Positions 31,964 through 41,201 of a stretch of DNA of 56,490 nt are shown here, piece by piece. Origin of the DNA: a virus. The translations under genes were made by a program, and so were the position numbers. The DNA lies in IMG/VR virus record IMGVR_UViG_3300038441_001278, positions 1 through 56,490 of that record, one strand, 5' to 3'. The notes beneath the pieces were generated by a model. That model was not told the DNA's origin, made no database searches, and saw only the letters and a program-made list of their open reading frames with translations. Position 1 is the stretch's first letter; every line of letters begins with the position of its first letter.

Positions 31964-32377
31964 ATGTCCCATTTGCCTCACGTACTCGACTACAAAGCCA
32001 AACTGGTAGAGCTGGGTATCACTTGCCCTGAGCAGTGCGCCAAGTTCGCGCTGGAAGCCTACGCCACTGCGATCATCCGCAGCCACTTCAAATCCTCGTG
32101 CAGCATCGGTCTGAGCGAAAACGAAGAAGAGCGCGTCTGGGCTCAACTGGATCGCTGGAACAAGATCTCCCCAATCAACGGTTCGTTTGTCCACGCCACC
32201 GTTAAAGACCGCATGAACCGCCTGCGCGCTTCCCTGATCCTGCAAGGTAAGCTGCCTGAGCCTTTCACCGTGGTTGTGGTGGTTGAAGGCACCGAAGGCG
32301 TTGACATCACTCAGTGCGAGCAGTTCCGCGTGCTGGTGGACTACCTGATGTCCGAGCTGGATAACGGCCATGAATGA
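31964..32377 (+). CDS. Unknown protein, 137 aa
   Basis: The ATG at 31964 follows CAGGAGC. The product is a compact mixed alpha/beta protein with several Cys and His residues (CPEQC, SSCSIG), an ENEEERVW acidic helix and a hydrophobic strand (FTVVVVVEG). No family recognised. It overlaps the next, inner-body-type gene by 8 bases, so the two are coupled and it may be a small head or chaperone protein. Confidence 0.72.
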   Translation: MSHLPHVLDYKAKLVELGITCPEQCAKFALEAYATAIIRSHFKSSCSIGLSENEEERVWAQLDRWNKISPINGSFVHATVKDRMNRLRASLILQGKLPEPFTVVVVVEGTEGVDITQCEQFRVLVDYLMSELDNGHE

Positions 32378-33899
32378 ATTCCTGGACGCGTACAAACAAG
32401 TCGCCAGCGGTCACCCGGACGATTCGTACGAGCCTGGAACCGAGAAACAACGTGTTGATCTGACCGAGATGTGGAAGGAAACCCAGCAAGACGAAGCCAC
32501 CATGATGGTTACTGGTGCCGAGTCGTTGCAACTGGGTAAGTTCTCCAAGCGCGTCGCCGCCCACTTCAAACTGGTGGGTCACGAGCATTACGACCCGTTC
32601 CCGTCTGAGCGCAATGCCCGGGTTGGTGCTGAGGGTTTCTTCGGCGCCATCGTGGAAGGTTTCAAGAAGTTCATCGAGAACATCATCAAGTATATCCGCA
32701 TGGCGGTGAACTGGGTGGTGGATACGGTTAAGGGTATCTTCGGTTTCCGTAAGAGCGCACGCATCAACAAGGAAATCAACGACAACCTGGGCAAGATGAA
32801 ACAGGAATTCGTTACGACGCTGAGCGGTCTGGGTTTCCCGGCAGCCGACTACAACGTCGAGAACTTCCTGATGAACCTGCCGCCTAACCAGGATCGGGTT
32901 GCTCAACTGACTCTGATGAAGAGCAAGTTCGAAACCGATCAGGGTACGATCGACTCGTTGGTTGAAGCCATGCCGTTGCTGCAACAAGCCATGGTTAAGC
33001 TGAACCAGTCCGCTGACAAGATTACCCGTGCTAACCAAGCGCTGCGGACTAGCATCGGTAAGGAGTACACCAAGACTCGTGTTCGGGCAAGCACCCCTTC
33101 GCTGGGACGGACGGCAGAAACTTCACCTGAAATCAACCGCCTGCTCAAAGAGATCTTGGAAGTATCCACCGCCCTCAACGTCGATGCGATCTCGGACCAG
33201 GTCTCCAAGCTGTACGAAGTTCTGTACAGCCTGAAGTTCAGCAACGAAGAGCTTCAGAACGGTTTCAGCGAATGCCGCAAGAAGATCCAGGAAACTCTGG
33301 TGACTGAAAGCGTCAAGATCCAGAAGCAGGACGTTCCGCTGTTGCTCAATCAGATCCAGTTCCTCAATGCGCGTTACATTGAGATCACCGAGAACACCGT
33401 TGACATCCAGAAGACCGACTTCCGGAAACTGGGTGATATCGTCGAACGCGGTGAAGCGGACAAGATCGAGCAGATCGCTGGGTACTACAATCAACCACAC
33501 CTGCTGGCGGCTTATCAGCAACTGTGTGTCAACGTGCGGAGCTACACCCAGTTCTGCTTCAGCGTGTCGAACTCGTTGATGCTGGTAGAACGTCAGGCGT
33601 CGAACTTGGTTGACTGGTACAACCGTGCGCACGCCTACTACTACCACGCCTTGCTTGACGATATGGACACCATCGCCAAGATCAACCAAGACGCGCGCAG
33701 CAAAGGCCATAGTCCGTCGGCCGATGTGGAAGGTTACCCTTATGAGGCCGATTTGGTCGTTATTAAGGACGCAGACGCGAAGACCTTCTACGAACGCAAC
33801 AGCAAGGTCGTGAACGAGATCATCGTCCAAGACTTGGCCGGCGTGAAAACCTCGTTCAACAACTTCGCCAAACAAACTGGCTGGGGGAAATTGGTATGA
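32370..33899 (+). CDS. Head inner-body-type protein, processed (paralogue 3)
   Basis: 509 aa. Two G-x-E sites mark a removable N-terminal region: G-A-E51/S and G-A-E88/G-F-F. After the second comes the family's amphipathic helix region (AIVEGFKKFIENIIKYIRMAVNWV, around 93-116), then a long helical body with coiled-coil character. The two-site pattern matches paralogues 1 and 2, although the rest of the sequence has diverged strongly. It is coupled to its neighbours on both sides by 8-nt and ATGA overlaps. Confidence 0.76.
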   Translation: MNEFLDAYKQVASGHPDDSYEPGTEKQRVDLTEMWKETQQDEATMMVTGAESLQLGKFSKRVAAHFKLVGHEHYDPFPSERNARVGAEGFFGAIVEGFKKFIENIIKYIRMAVNWVVDTVKGIFGFRKSARINKEINDNLGKMKQEFVTTLSGLGFPAADYNVENFLMNLPPNQDRVAQLTLMKSKFETDQGTIDSLVEAMPLLQQAMVKLNQSADKITRANQALRTSIGKEYTKTRVRASTPSLGRTAETSPEINRLLKEILEVSTALNVDAISDQVSKLYEVLYSLKFSNEELQNGFSECRKKIQETLVTESVKIQKQDVPLLLNQIQFLNARYIEITENTVDIQKTDFRKLGDIVERGEADKIEQIAGYYNQPHLLAAYQQLCVNVRSYTQFCFSVSNSLMLVERQASNLVDWYNRAHAYYYHALLDDMDTIAKINQDARSKGHSPSADVEGYPYEADLVVIKDADAKTFYERNSKVVNEIIVQDLAGVKTSFNNFAKQTGWGKLV

Positions 33900-34612
33900 C
33901 CGACGTTACCTACGATCGTCTTGTCGAGTTCCGTAATGCGGCACGCGAAGAGATGGTTGCGCATACTGATGCGTTGAAGACCTTGGCGGAACAACTTCGT
34001 GAGGGTGTCAGCCTGAAGGAAGCCAACGAGATCATCAACCGCTTCTGGCCAACCCGTGAAGCGAACGACCTGAAGGTTCGCATGTACAGCACGTTCCCTA
34101 AGGAGAATGGTCAGATCATCCTCAACATGGGGCTGGACAAGCGCATCAGCGATTCCATCAGCACGGACAAGACTCGTCAGTACTTCAACGGGATGGGTGT
34201 TTACATCCAAAGCGAAGTGCAGGTGATCCTGGACAACATCAACGCACGCCCTCTGGACTGTCCTGACACGGCCCGGATGCTCAACGTTGTTAAGGCTCAG
34301 GTGTCTCGTTACATCAACTTCGTTAACTGGGGTGTGTACGAGATCAAAGCTCAGCTGTTGGCTTCGGGTCCAAAGAAGTGGGTCGACTTGACCACTACCG
34401 TGGAATCCGTTGAAAACGGTGACTACCTGTTCCTGGAAAACATCCCCGACCTGATCGGCAAAGCTCACGACAAGTTCATCGAGGAAAACTTCCCGACGTC
34501 CTACAGCGTGAGCCTGTCTGATGTGGACTGGCGGTTTGGTTCGCTGGATGCAGTCATGGAACTCTCGCTGTTGTTTGCGGGCTACCTGCACTCCTTCACT
34601 GATCCGGACTGA
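33896..34612 (+). CDS. Unknown virion-block protein, 238 aa
   Basis: ATGA overlap with inner-body paralogue 3. It is mainly helical and rich in charged residues, with a coiled-coil-like start (AAREEMVAHTDALKTLAEQL) and no G-x-E/F processing module. No family recognised. The coupled arrangement of an inner-body protein followed by an unprocessed partner recurs in this cluster. It is the last gene before a convergent terminator. Confidence 0.74.
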   Translation: MTDVTYDRLVEFRNAAREEMVAHTDALKTLAEQLREGVSLKEANEIINRFWPTREANDLKVRMYSTFPKENGQIILNMGLDKRISDSISTDKTRQYFNGMGVYIQSEVQVILDNINARPLDCPDTARMLNVVKAQVSRYINFVNWGVYEIKAQLLASGPKKWVDLTTTVESVENGDYLFLENIPDLIGKAHDKFIEENFPTSYSVSLSDVDWRFGSLDAVMELSLLFAGYLHSFTDPD

Positions 34613-34615
34613 GCG

Positions 34616-34631
34616 CAAGCGTGAATAACCC
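34616..34631 (+). repeat. 16-bp repeat CAAGCGTGAATAACCC, copy 2
   Basis: Identical to 28579-28594, again between a plus-strand stop codon and a convergent terminator. Confidence 0.8.
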
Positions 34632-34665
34632 CTACCCCGCCGTTGCTGGCTGGGGTAGGGGTTAT
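34625..34665 (+). terminator. Terminator between convergent genes
   Basis: Perfect 14-bp stem ATAACCCCTACCCC / GGGGTAGGGGTTAT with further GCC/GGC pairing inside. It lies between the 238-aa gene (plus) and the 975-aa gene (minus). Confidence 0.8.
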
Positions 34666-34673
34666 GTTTGCCT

Positions 34674-37601
34674 TTAGATATTTGCGGTACTGGCATCGTG
34701 CGGCAAGAAGATGACGTCAATCGCCTCCTTAACACCCACACCACCATCACCCGACAACTTCAGCATCTTGCGAACGCAGAAGCCAGTGAGTGTGTCGGCG
34801 TTACTGATAACGTCAACAGTGGTGTCACCCGACAAGGCACTCAGCTTCACGCTCACCACTTGGTCGCCAGCATCCTGCATCAGACTGGTAACGAAACTGG
34901 TGATAGCGATTGTGGTAGCCCCGTACAGCGCCATGTTGATAACCCGTGGCGTGCTGTCGGTCAACGCATCCTTCAGGTTCTGGTTGCGATAACCAGCGGC
35001 CGTCAGGTAATACGTAATGGTGAATTCCAGGTCCTGCTTGAGGAACGACTCGTAGTTGCTGTTGACCACAACCTTTTGGTACCCCAGCTTACTGCGCGGC
35101 TGGTAGAACAAGTCAGTACGGTCCAGCGCTTCCGAGGTAAAGGCTTCCATGTCTTTGGTGATGACGTTAACGAAGTAGTTCTTCGTATCCAGAGCAAACT
35201 GGATGTCATACGGGTCGTCAGAGAAGAAGTAGTTACCGTCGAAAGCAATGAAGTCCCAATGGTACTTCAAGTCACGAGGCGCTACCTCAACCGGCTTGCC
35301 TTGTGCATCCACCACCACGTCCACGCCAGCGCGGTACAATAGACGAGGGGTGCCATTGTCGTTGTACACCACATCCCCGATCTTGTGCTCCAGGATAGGC
35401 AGTCCAGTTTCAGGATCGAACACCAACTCACCGTTCTCACGCTTCAGCTTGTTGTCCTGATAAGTCTCAGGAACGTCAGCCGCGTAACGCAGGTACTGCG
35501 CCTCACCCACCAACGGACGAATCCGGCTGTACAGGTTACCCATCAGTTTCCCGAAGGTAATACCGTAGCTGGTTTCGATGATCGCCACCATGTCTTCAGG
35601 GAAGATGGTTTGATCGATCTTCGCATCAGAGTCCGACTTACTGAACTCCATGTCCCCTACGAAGCAGAAGATGAAGGTCATGTCGATGGCCAGTGTCGAG
35701 CCAGTGCTTGGCTGAACCGTACCGAACTGATGCAGGTTGGTGAAGTAGATGATATCGTTGACGTCCACATCGAACTTGGTCTCCATACGGAATTCCCAAA
35801 TACGTTCGTTGTCTTCAGTCACGCCCACCAACACACCCGCAATACTGGCCAGGCTACTGGAGTCTTGTGGGTTGATCGACAGTTGCAGACCCAGCTGGTT
35901 GTTGTCCAGCTGTTTATACGCATCGTTAGACTTGGTCACGACTGTGATCAGGTAACCCGTGTCGATGTGGTCAATCGCAATCGAACCCACACCCAGTTCA
36001 AAGCCCAGGGTAGAGTTCTCCGCCACGAAGGTCTGGTTACGAACCACCGGTGCATCAAGGTGATAAGTGCGCAGCACAGCTTGGTTGTTGGTCATGTCCA
36101 GCACGTAGTAGAACGGCGTGTAGACCAGAGTGCTATCAGCGGTCAAGTCAACCAGCTGTTCACTCGACATCCCCAAGTAGCGATCTTTGTTGATTTGGTT
36201 AACCAACTTAGACGTAGGCGAGGTGATATCGAACAAGACGTTGTGCGGGATGGTAATGCGCTTACCGTTGTCCAGCACCACACCTGCGCCCACCAGATCG
36301 TTCGCCGAAGCCAAGTGACTGCCCACGTAGCAAGACATCGGAGCGTAGAAGCCCTTGTTGTCCTGAATAGGGAGTTCCTTGCTCAGGGAGTATGCGCGAC
36401 CGGTCAGGTAGTCGATGGTCTTCACAGAACCGTAACCGTAGTTCTCAACCTTGCCTTTCAGGTTGCTCTGAGTAATCGGGGTGTTACGTTGACGACGATC
36501 ATCGATGAGGGCTTGCTTCATCTGGTTGAACGGGATCGGGTTGCTACCACCAGTGGTAACCGTGGTCATGGCCCACGCAGCACCCTTGGCGTTACGCAGC
36601 ATGGCCGAGGTATCACCCAGCTTACCTGCACCGTAACGGAAGTCCTGGTAGTTCGGGATGATCACCTGCGAAGGGGTCAGGGTGAGGTTCTTGGTCAGTT
36701 CCCCTTTGGTGGTGTAAGCGTAAATGCGAATGGAGCCCGTACCCAGCTTGTTGGTGATGTAGACGTCCGGGATCTCGTAGTTGAACAGGTTGTTCACTGT
36801 GTCGATGTCCAGCGCCAGCGTCACCGTCAGTGGATCGAATACATCCTGATCGTAACTGACCGCAATCTCCTTCAGGACGTTGTCCTTGACCAAGAACGCA
36901 CGCACACCGAACAGGTAGTCCGGATACTCAACAGTGCCGCGGCAACCCGAGCCTTCGTTGGACGTGATGTTCTCGACCGACTTAATAGCCAGCTGAGTCA
37001 CCGGAATGTTGAACAGTCGGTAAACCGTACCGTTAACAATCTTCTTGTCCTTGTCGATCAGGTTAGTGCCGATCGGTTGGAACGGGTTATTGGTCTGCTC
37101 GTCGTACACAGCCTGCCAACCAGCCTTCTCACTCCAGCGGATTTCAACACCGTTGTTAACAGCAAAGGAATAACCGTTAACGTCGAAGGTCGAGTCCTTA
37201 GGAATCAGGATCGCTTGGTAGGTAAAGGTGGTCTTACCCTGAACGACCGTGACTTCTTTCGAGATCTCTTTGAAAGCATCTTCGGAGATCGCCCACTGCA
37301 TGGTGGATTCCGACGGCATGGCGAACAGACCAAAGCGTTCGTCGTCACCCATGTTGCGGCTGAGGTCGCTGACGTTACGAGCGTGCTTCAAGGCCACCTT
37401 ACTGGTGGCATCACTCAAACGGTTCAGGAAGCCATGCGAGGTACCCAGGATCAGGTCCATGCAGAGTACAGCGGGGTGAGCTTTGCTGTTCAGCTTGACG
37501 GTGCCGTTAAACCAGTTGCGTTCGACTTCGTCAATGATCAGGTTGATCCCACGCTGTGGGTTATTCGCCAACCGTTCCAGGTCATCTTGGGACATAGCCA
37601 T
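34674..37601 (-). CDS. Large probable virion structural protein, 975 aa
   Basis: It shares its first base with the last base of the upstream 357-aa gene (TAATG), so the two are coupled. The protein is rich in beta strands, Asn, Thr, Tyr and Val, with few Cys and no enzymatic motif; it reads like a large tail or baseplate wedge component. Segments such as LGFELGVGSIAID and the many 'strand-turn-strand' stretches support this, but I cannot name the family. The minus-strand island of this gene and its partner interrupts the plus-strand head cluster. Confidence 0.75.
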   Translation of the reverse strand: MAMSQDDLERLANNPQRGINLIIDEVERNWFNGTVKLNSKAHPAVLCMDLILGTSHGFLNRLSDATSKVALKHARNVSDLSRNMGDDERFGLFAMPSESTMQWAISEDAFKEISKEVTVVQGKTTFTYQAILIPKDSTFDVNGYSFAVNNGVEIRWSEKAGWQAVYDEQTNNPFQPIGTNLIDKDKKIVNGTVYRLFNIPVTQLAIKSVENITSNEGSGCRGTVEYPDYLFGVRAFLVKDNVLKEIAVSYDQDVFDPLTVTLALDIDTVNNLFNYEIPDVYITNKLGTGSIRIYAYTTKGELTKNLTLTPSQVIIPNYQDFRYGAGKLGDTSAMLRNAKGAAWAMTTVTTGGSNPIPFNQMKQALIDDRRQRNTPITQSNLKGKVENYGYGSVKTIDYLTGRAYSLSKELPIQDNKGFYAPMSCYVGSHLASANDLVGAGVVLDNGKRITIPHNVLFDITSPTSKLVNQINKDRYLGMSSEQLVDLTADSTLVYTPFYYVLDMTNNQAVLRTYHLDAPVVRNQTFVAENSTLGFELGVGSIAIDHIDTGYLITVVTKSNDAYKQLDNNQLGLQLSINPQDSSSLASIAGVLVGVTEDNERIWEFRMETKFDVDVNDIIYFTNLHQFGTVQPSTGSTLAIDMTFIFCFVGDMEFSKSDSDAKIDQTIFPEDMVAIIETSYGITFGKLMGNLYSRIRPLVGEAQYLRYAADVPETYQDNKLKRENGELVFDPETGLPILEHKIGDVVYNDNGTPRLLYRAGVDVVVDAQGKPVEVAPRDLKYHWDFIAFDGNYFFSDDPYDIQFALDTKNYFVNVITKDMEAFTSEALDRTDLFYQPRSKLGYQKVVVNSNYESFLKQDLEFTITYYLTAAGYRNQNLKDALTDSTPRVINMALYGATTIAITSFVTSLMQDAGDQVVSVKLSALSGDTTVDVISNADTLTGFCVRKMLKLSGDGGVGVKEAIDVIFLPHDASTANI

Positions 37602-38674
37602 TAGAGCCGACTCCAGTATTCTAACTTCATGGTGTCAATGTTGATCCACGGGTACACTTCATACCCACCAGAGAAATACTCGGACATGGACAACAGACGG
37701 TAATTTTGCTCACGCACCGCAGGCAACATACCTGGGTTGAACTTGACGGTGGTGCGGTTGAACATGTCGGCAATTTGAATGTTACCGAAACGGAATCCCA
37801 CGGAGGAGAAGTTAATCTCCAGCTCATCCTGCCCTTGACCACGCAACGTATTCTGTGTCCGGTCGATGGTACTGAAGGCACCCGATGGGAACGTCGTAGG
37901 CACGGAACTACCGCTACAGAACAACCACTCGATACTCCGCATGTCCTTGTTCAAGATCATGTGGTAGATGCGGCAGTCGTAATCGACGTAGTTCTCGATC
38001 AATGCCTCGGGATAAGGCTCCATCCCTTCATCGCCCAACTTCACCGCTTCGATGTAGTGGACCCAAGCTTCAAACATATAAGGAAGCACGCTAGGCTTGG
38101 ACGTGTGGTAGGACTGACGCATGTCGTAATCGTAGTTCACTTTAAGCACGCTGTTCACGTACTGGTAAACTTCTTTACGGAAACCAGGAGTCGACTTACC
38201 CATGGTCAATTGCAGGTCAGGAAAGCCCGAGCTAACCTTGAGGAAGTTGGAGCACGGTGGGATCCAGGGATACAACGGATCAAGGATGTCGGTGAGCCCA
38301 CTGTTACCACGTCCCCACGTCGGATCCAGCAAACCTTTAATGTAAGCCATCAGCGTGTTTTTCTGAGGCTTGTACAAAGGAGCCAACTGCGGGTGTTTAA
38401 TGACGTTTTCGTCAGACAGGTTCAACATCGGACGGCTAACAAACGCTAATCCTATGGTGTCGTCGGGGATGGGCGCTAGCTGGTTCCCTGGACCGAGAAT
38501 TCTGATGCCTCGGAGCATGTTAACCAACGCACTCTGGTAACCAGGTCCACCATTTTCTCTGAACGCATAATCTAGGTATTCGGGGACGCTATGTGAATCA
38601 AGCGCGACAGTAGGTTTCTCGTTTCCTGGTGTCCCGTCAAACCATCCCTCATTAGAACTTGGGCTATCAGCCAT
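37601..38674 (-). CDS. Probable virion structural protein, 357 aa
   Basis: AAGAAGGA precedes the ATG. The N-terminus is Ser/Asn/Gly-rich and probably disordered; the rest has many Pro, Tyr and Trp residues (DPLYPWIPPC, about 138-147), typical of baseplate or neck proteins rather than soluble enzymes. No family recognised. It diverges from the 370-aa gene with only 27 bases between starts, so no separate promoter fits in the intergenic space. Confidence 0.75.
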   Translation of the reverse strand: MADSPSSNEGWFDGTPGNEKPTVALDSHSVPEYLDYAFRENGGPGYQSALVNMLRGIRILGPGNQLAPIPDDTIGLAFVSRPMLNLSDENVIKHPQLAPLYKPQKNTLMAYIKGLLDPTWGRGNSGLTDILDPLYPWIPPCSNFLKVSSGFPDLQLTMGKSTPGFRKEVYQYVNSVLKVNYDYDMRQSYHTSKPSVLPYMFEAWVHYIEAVKLGDEGMEPYPEALIENYVDYDCRIYHMILNKDMRSIEWLFCSGSSVPTTFPSGAFSTIDRTQNTLRGQGQDELEINFSSVGFRFGNIQIADMFNRTTVKFNPGMLPAVREQNYRLLSMSEYFSGGYEVYPWINIDTMKLEYWSRL

Positions 38675-38701
38675 AAATTATTCCTTCTTGGAGAGGTTAA
38701 C

Positions 38702-39814
38702 ATGATCGGAAGTGTACTTAATCTGGGGTCGTTCTTTCTCGACTTCGCGTCTAAGATCTACCCAGACAGCAAAGATATCGGGTCGGCTGCTCAGGTAGCC
38801 GAGCGGGCAAAACATTCATACAATGTGGTTTCCACCACGTCGGTGACACAGTCCGCGAACCAAGCAATCATTGCCCCAATGTGCGTGATTGAAGGCTCGC
38901 TGCTGCACCAAGAATTCATGTCCGACTTGATCCAAATCATCATGTTGCGTGACGTCGTGGCCACCCTGACTCACCTGGCTTTGCAGAACTCTGCTGGCAT
39001 GGGTGTCAAGGTCCGTGACATCGTCGGCACCATCAACCCAAATCGCGGCGGCATGCTGTCGATCCTGGGTGCTGAGGCGTTGAACGACAACATCGTCGGC
39101 AATGAAGACGACAAGAAGGACGACGACGAAGGCAAGACCAACTATGTACAGGTTGGCGGCAAGACCTTCCCGGACATCCACGAGTTCGCTCCGCTGGCCA
39201 TCGGCAAGGTAGTCAACGCGACTATCTACGGTGACAACGGTGCCAAGATCGAATTCCCGCTGACCTTCCGTCAGATCCCAGTTCCGACTCAACCGAAAGA
39301 CTTGGCTCGTGTCTTCTCGGCTGCCAAAGGCGACGACGGTTTCTGGGCTCGCATGCTGATGGTCAAGACTGGTGAGATCACCTCCCCGGAATTCGTCAGC
39401 GGTCTGGACATCGTGAAAGAGCGCTTCCGCCTCAAGAACGAAGACATGTCCGGCTACTACAAAGAAGCCCTGAACCGCGAAACCGGCAACCGCATGGCGG
39501 CGATCCGTACCGGTCTGGTCAGTTTCAACAACCTGGCCAACACCTTCGTCTTCACCAAGGACACTGCTAACCAGCTCGAGCTGGATATCGGTAAGCGCTT
39601 TGACGATGCGAAGTCCCGTGAGTCGATCTTCTCGGCGGTCAAGGCCAACACCATCGTCGTGTGCAACGAAGACCGTGGTATCTACACGTTCTACACGCAC
39701 GGCGCGAACATGGCGGAGACTTACACCCGTAAGGATCTGTCGTCCAAATCCAAGAAAGACACCGGCAGCAACACGCTGGCTGATCTGGTCAAACTGTTGA
39801 ACGGGGGTGCGTAA
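38702..39814 (+). CDS. Probable virion structural protein, 370 aa
   Basis: GGAGAGG precedes the ATG. A hydrophobic N-terminal stretch (VLNLGSFFLDFASKIY) is followed by an ordered region and a Lys/Asp-rich linker (DDKKDDDEGK, near 138-147) that contains two possible G-x-E sites (GAE, GNE). The C-terminal half is alpha/beta with a hydrophobic core. It is coupled to the next gene (TAA directly followed by ATG). No family recognised; structural assignment from cluster position. Confidence 0.73.
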   Translation: MIGSVLNLGSFFLDFASKIYPDSKDIGSAAQVAERAKHSYNVVSTTSVTQSANQAIIAPMCVIEGSLLHQEFMSDLIQIIMLRDVVATLTHLALQNSAGMGVKVRDIVGTINPNRGGMLSILGAEALNDNIVGNEDDKKDDDEGKTNYVQVGGKTFPDIHEFAPLAIGKVVNATIYGDNGAKIEFPLTFRQIPVPTQPKDLARVFSAAKGDDGFWARMLMVKTGEITSPEFVSGLDIVKERFRLKNEDMSGYYKEALNRETGNRMAAIRTGLVSFNNLANTFVFTKDTANQLELDIGKRFDDAKSRESIFSAVKANTIVVCNEDRGIYTFYTHGANMAETYTRKDLSSKSKKDTGSNTLADLVKLLNGGA

Positions 39815-40696
39815 ATGAACGCAGTTGAATATAGTGCTGGCGTACAGACGTTCAAGCAAGAAGACATCATCTCCTCCTTGCTGAACATCACTGTTGCCGC
39901 CACTGATCTCGAATCCAACATTGCTCGTATCAAGAACAGCAATGTGGACCTGAGCGCCGTGGCCGGCCACTGGATCATCACCAAGGGTCTGGAAAAAGCT
40001 CTGCGTGCCAATGGTGTGCACATGGGTGAGCTGCCGGAAACCATTTCCGCTGGTCTTGCCTGCATCCAGGCGTTGGTACCTGAAACGATCAAGTTGATCA
40101 AGGGCTACAACGAAAAGATCTGGGACGGTAAGTTGATCACCCTTAAACAGGTGAACATCCTCAACCTGATCGAGCACCTGACCTTCTGGATCAAGTACGT
40201 GCGTATGGTCTTCGATGTATTGCTGACCATGAACAACAAGGACATCCAGCCTGACCAGTACCTGTCGAAGTATGACACGCGCTGGATCAATGGTACCGAG
40301 TTGTTCTTCCGTACCCTGACCGTCGAGCTGCTCAAGGGCTCCCGTGGCATCCTCCTGCGCCTCAACAGCGTGCCGGATGTGGAAGTCAGCCAGAACTCCC
40401 TGGACGTGCTGGAAAGCATGGAGGGCGATGCCAAGGTCGACCTGCTCAAGCAAGGCTTCGGCGTGCACATGGTCAACCCAGTGTTCTGGTTCCACCTGGC
40501 CTGGGCCAAGATCAACATCATGCGCATCGAAAACATGCGTCGTGATAACGAACTGTTCGCGATGAAGATCTCGCAAGCCATCAACAAGAAAGGTGGCGGT
40601 GAAGATCCACAGCTCGAACGTCAGATCGAAATCTACCAAGACGAGATCATCAAGAACACTGTTGCCATCGAACAGATCGAGAAGAAATATGCCTGA
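39815..40696 (+). CDS. Unknown virion-block protein, 293 aa
   Basis: It starts immediately after the preceding stop. The product is predominantly helical, with Leu/Ile-rich amphipathic helices (QALVPETIKLIKGYNEKIW) and a charged C-terminal helix that may be coiled coil (RQIEIYQDEIIKN). No motif recognised. It overlaps the next gene by 8 bases, within a run of four coupled genes that ends in inner-body paralogue 4. Confidence 0.74.
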   Translation: MNAVEYSAGVQTFKQEDIISSLLNITVAATDLESNIARIKNSNVDLSAVAGHWIITKGLEKALRANGVHMGELPETISAGLACIQALVPETIKLIKGYNEKIWDGKLITLKQVNILNLIEHLTFWIKYVRMVFDVLLTMNNKDIQPDQYLSKYDTRWINGTELFFRTLTVELLKGSRGILLRLNSVPDVEVSQNSLDVLESMEGDAKVDLLKQGFGVHMVNPVFWFHLAWAKINIMRIENMRRDNELFAMKISQAINKKGGGEDPQLERQIEIYQDEIIKNTVAIEQIEKKYA

Positions 40697-41201
40697 TTAC
40701 AGACTGATCAAAAACGGCTACGTGGAAGCGTCGTTGTCCGATCAGGATCTGAGTGGCTCGTTCAGGAACCTGCGCCTTCTGCGGCAGGATTCCTACAACG
40801 ACTTCGAGTTGGTTATCAAAGGCTACGTTGCCGTGGAAACACTGCGGGAAGCAAAGCGCCTGACCGGTAACAACTTCGCTCAGTTCCTCGAGATCAACTT
40901 CGATGGCGGCCGTGGGCCTCTGGCGAACCTGATTCGCGATATCGTGCATTACCTCAACGGCAAGCAAGGTCACCAAACGATCTTGACTTCGCTGCGCATG
41001 GAAGAACACGCTCTTGAAGCCTCTGCCCGCGCCCGATCTGCTACGTACCAGACCCGTCACCGGCCTGGCACCACAGAACCGTTTCTGAAGGACGGCTACC
41101 GTCTGGAAGACTACGACCTTTATCGTCTTGCCGCGGGCGTCGGTCCAGCCGCTGTAGGACGTATCCTTCTACTCCTGGGCGGGGAAAATTACTATGGCTA
41201 G
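40689..41201 (+). CDS. Unknown protein, 170 aa
   Basis: The ATG at 40689 lies inside the last codons of the preceding gene and follows GAGAAG; longer frames back to 40593 lie within that gene and are rejected. The product is basic, with Arg-rich segments (RMEEHALEASARARSATYQTR split near 107-127) and a Gly/Leu-rich C-terminus (GRILLLLGGENYYG). It overlaps inner-body paralogue 4 by 8 bases. Function unknown; a small virion or assembly protein is likely. Confidence 0.73.
   Translation: MPDYRLIKNGYVEASLSDQDLSGSFRNLRLLRQDSYNDFELVIKGYVAVETLREAKRLTGNNFAQFLEINFDGGRGPLANLIRDIVHYLNGKQGHQTILTSLRMEEHALEASARARSATYQTRHRPGTTEPFLKDGYRLEDYDLYRLAAGVGPAAVGRILLLLGGENYYG

Noticed and set aside
35385-37604. A 739-codon open frame on the plus strand
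   Set aside because: It is antisense to the 975-aa structural gene and has a His/Arg/Val-rich composition typical of a shadow frame.
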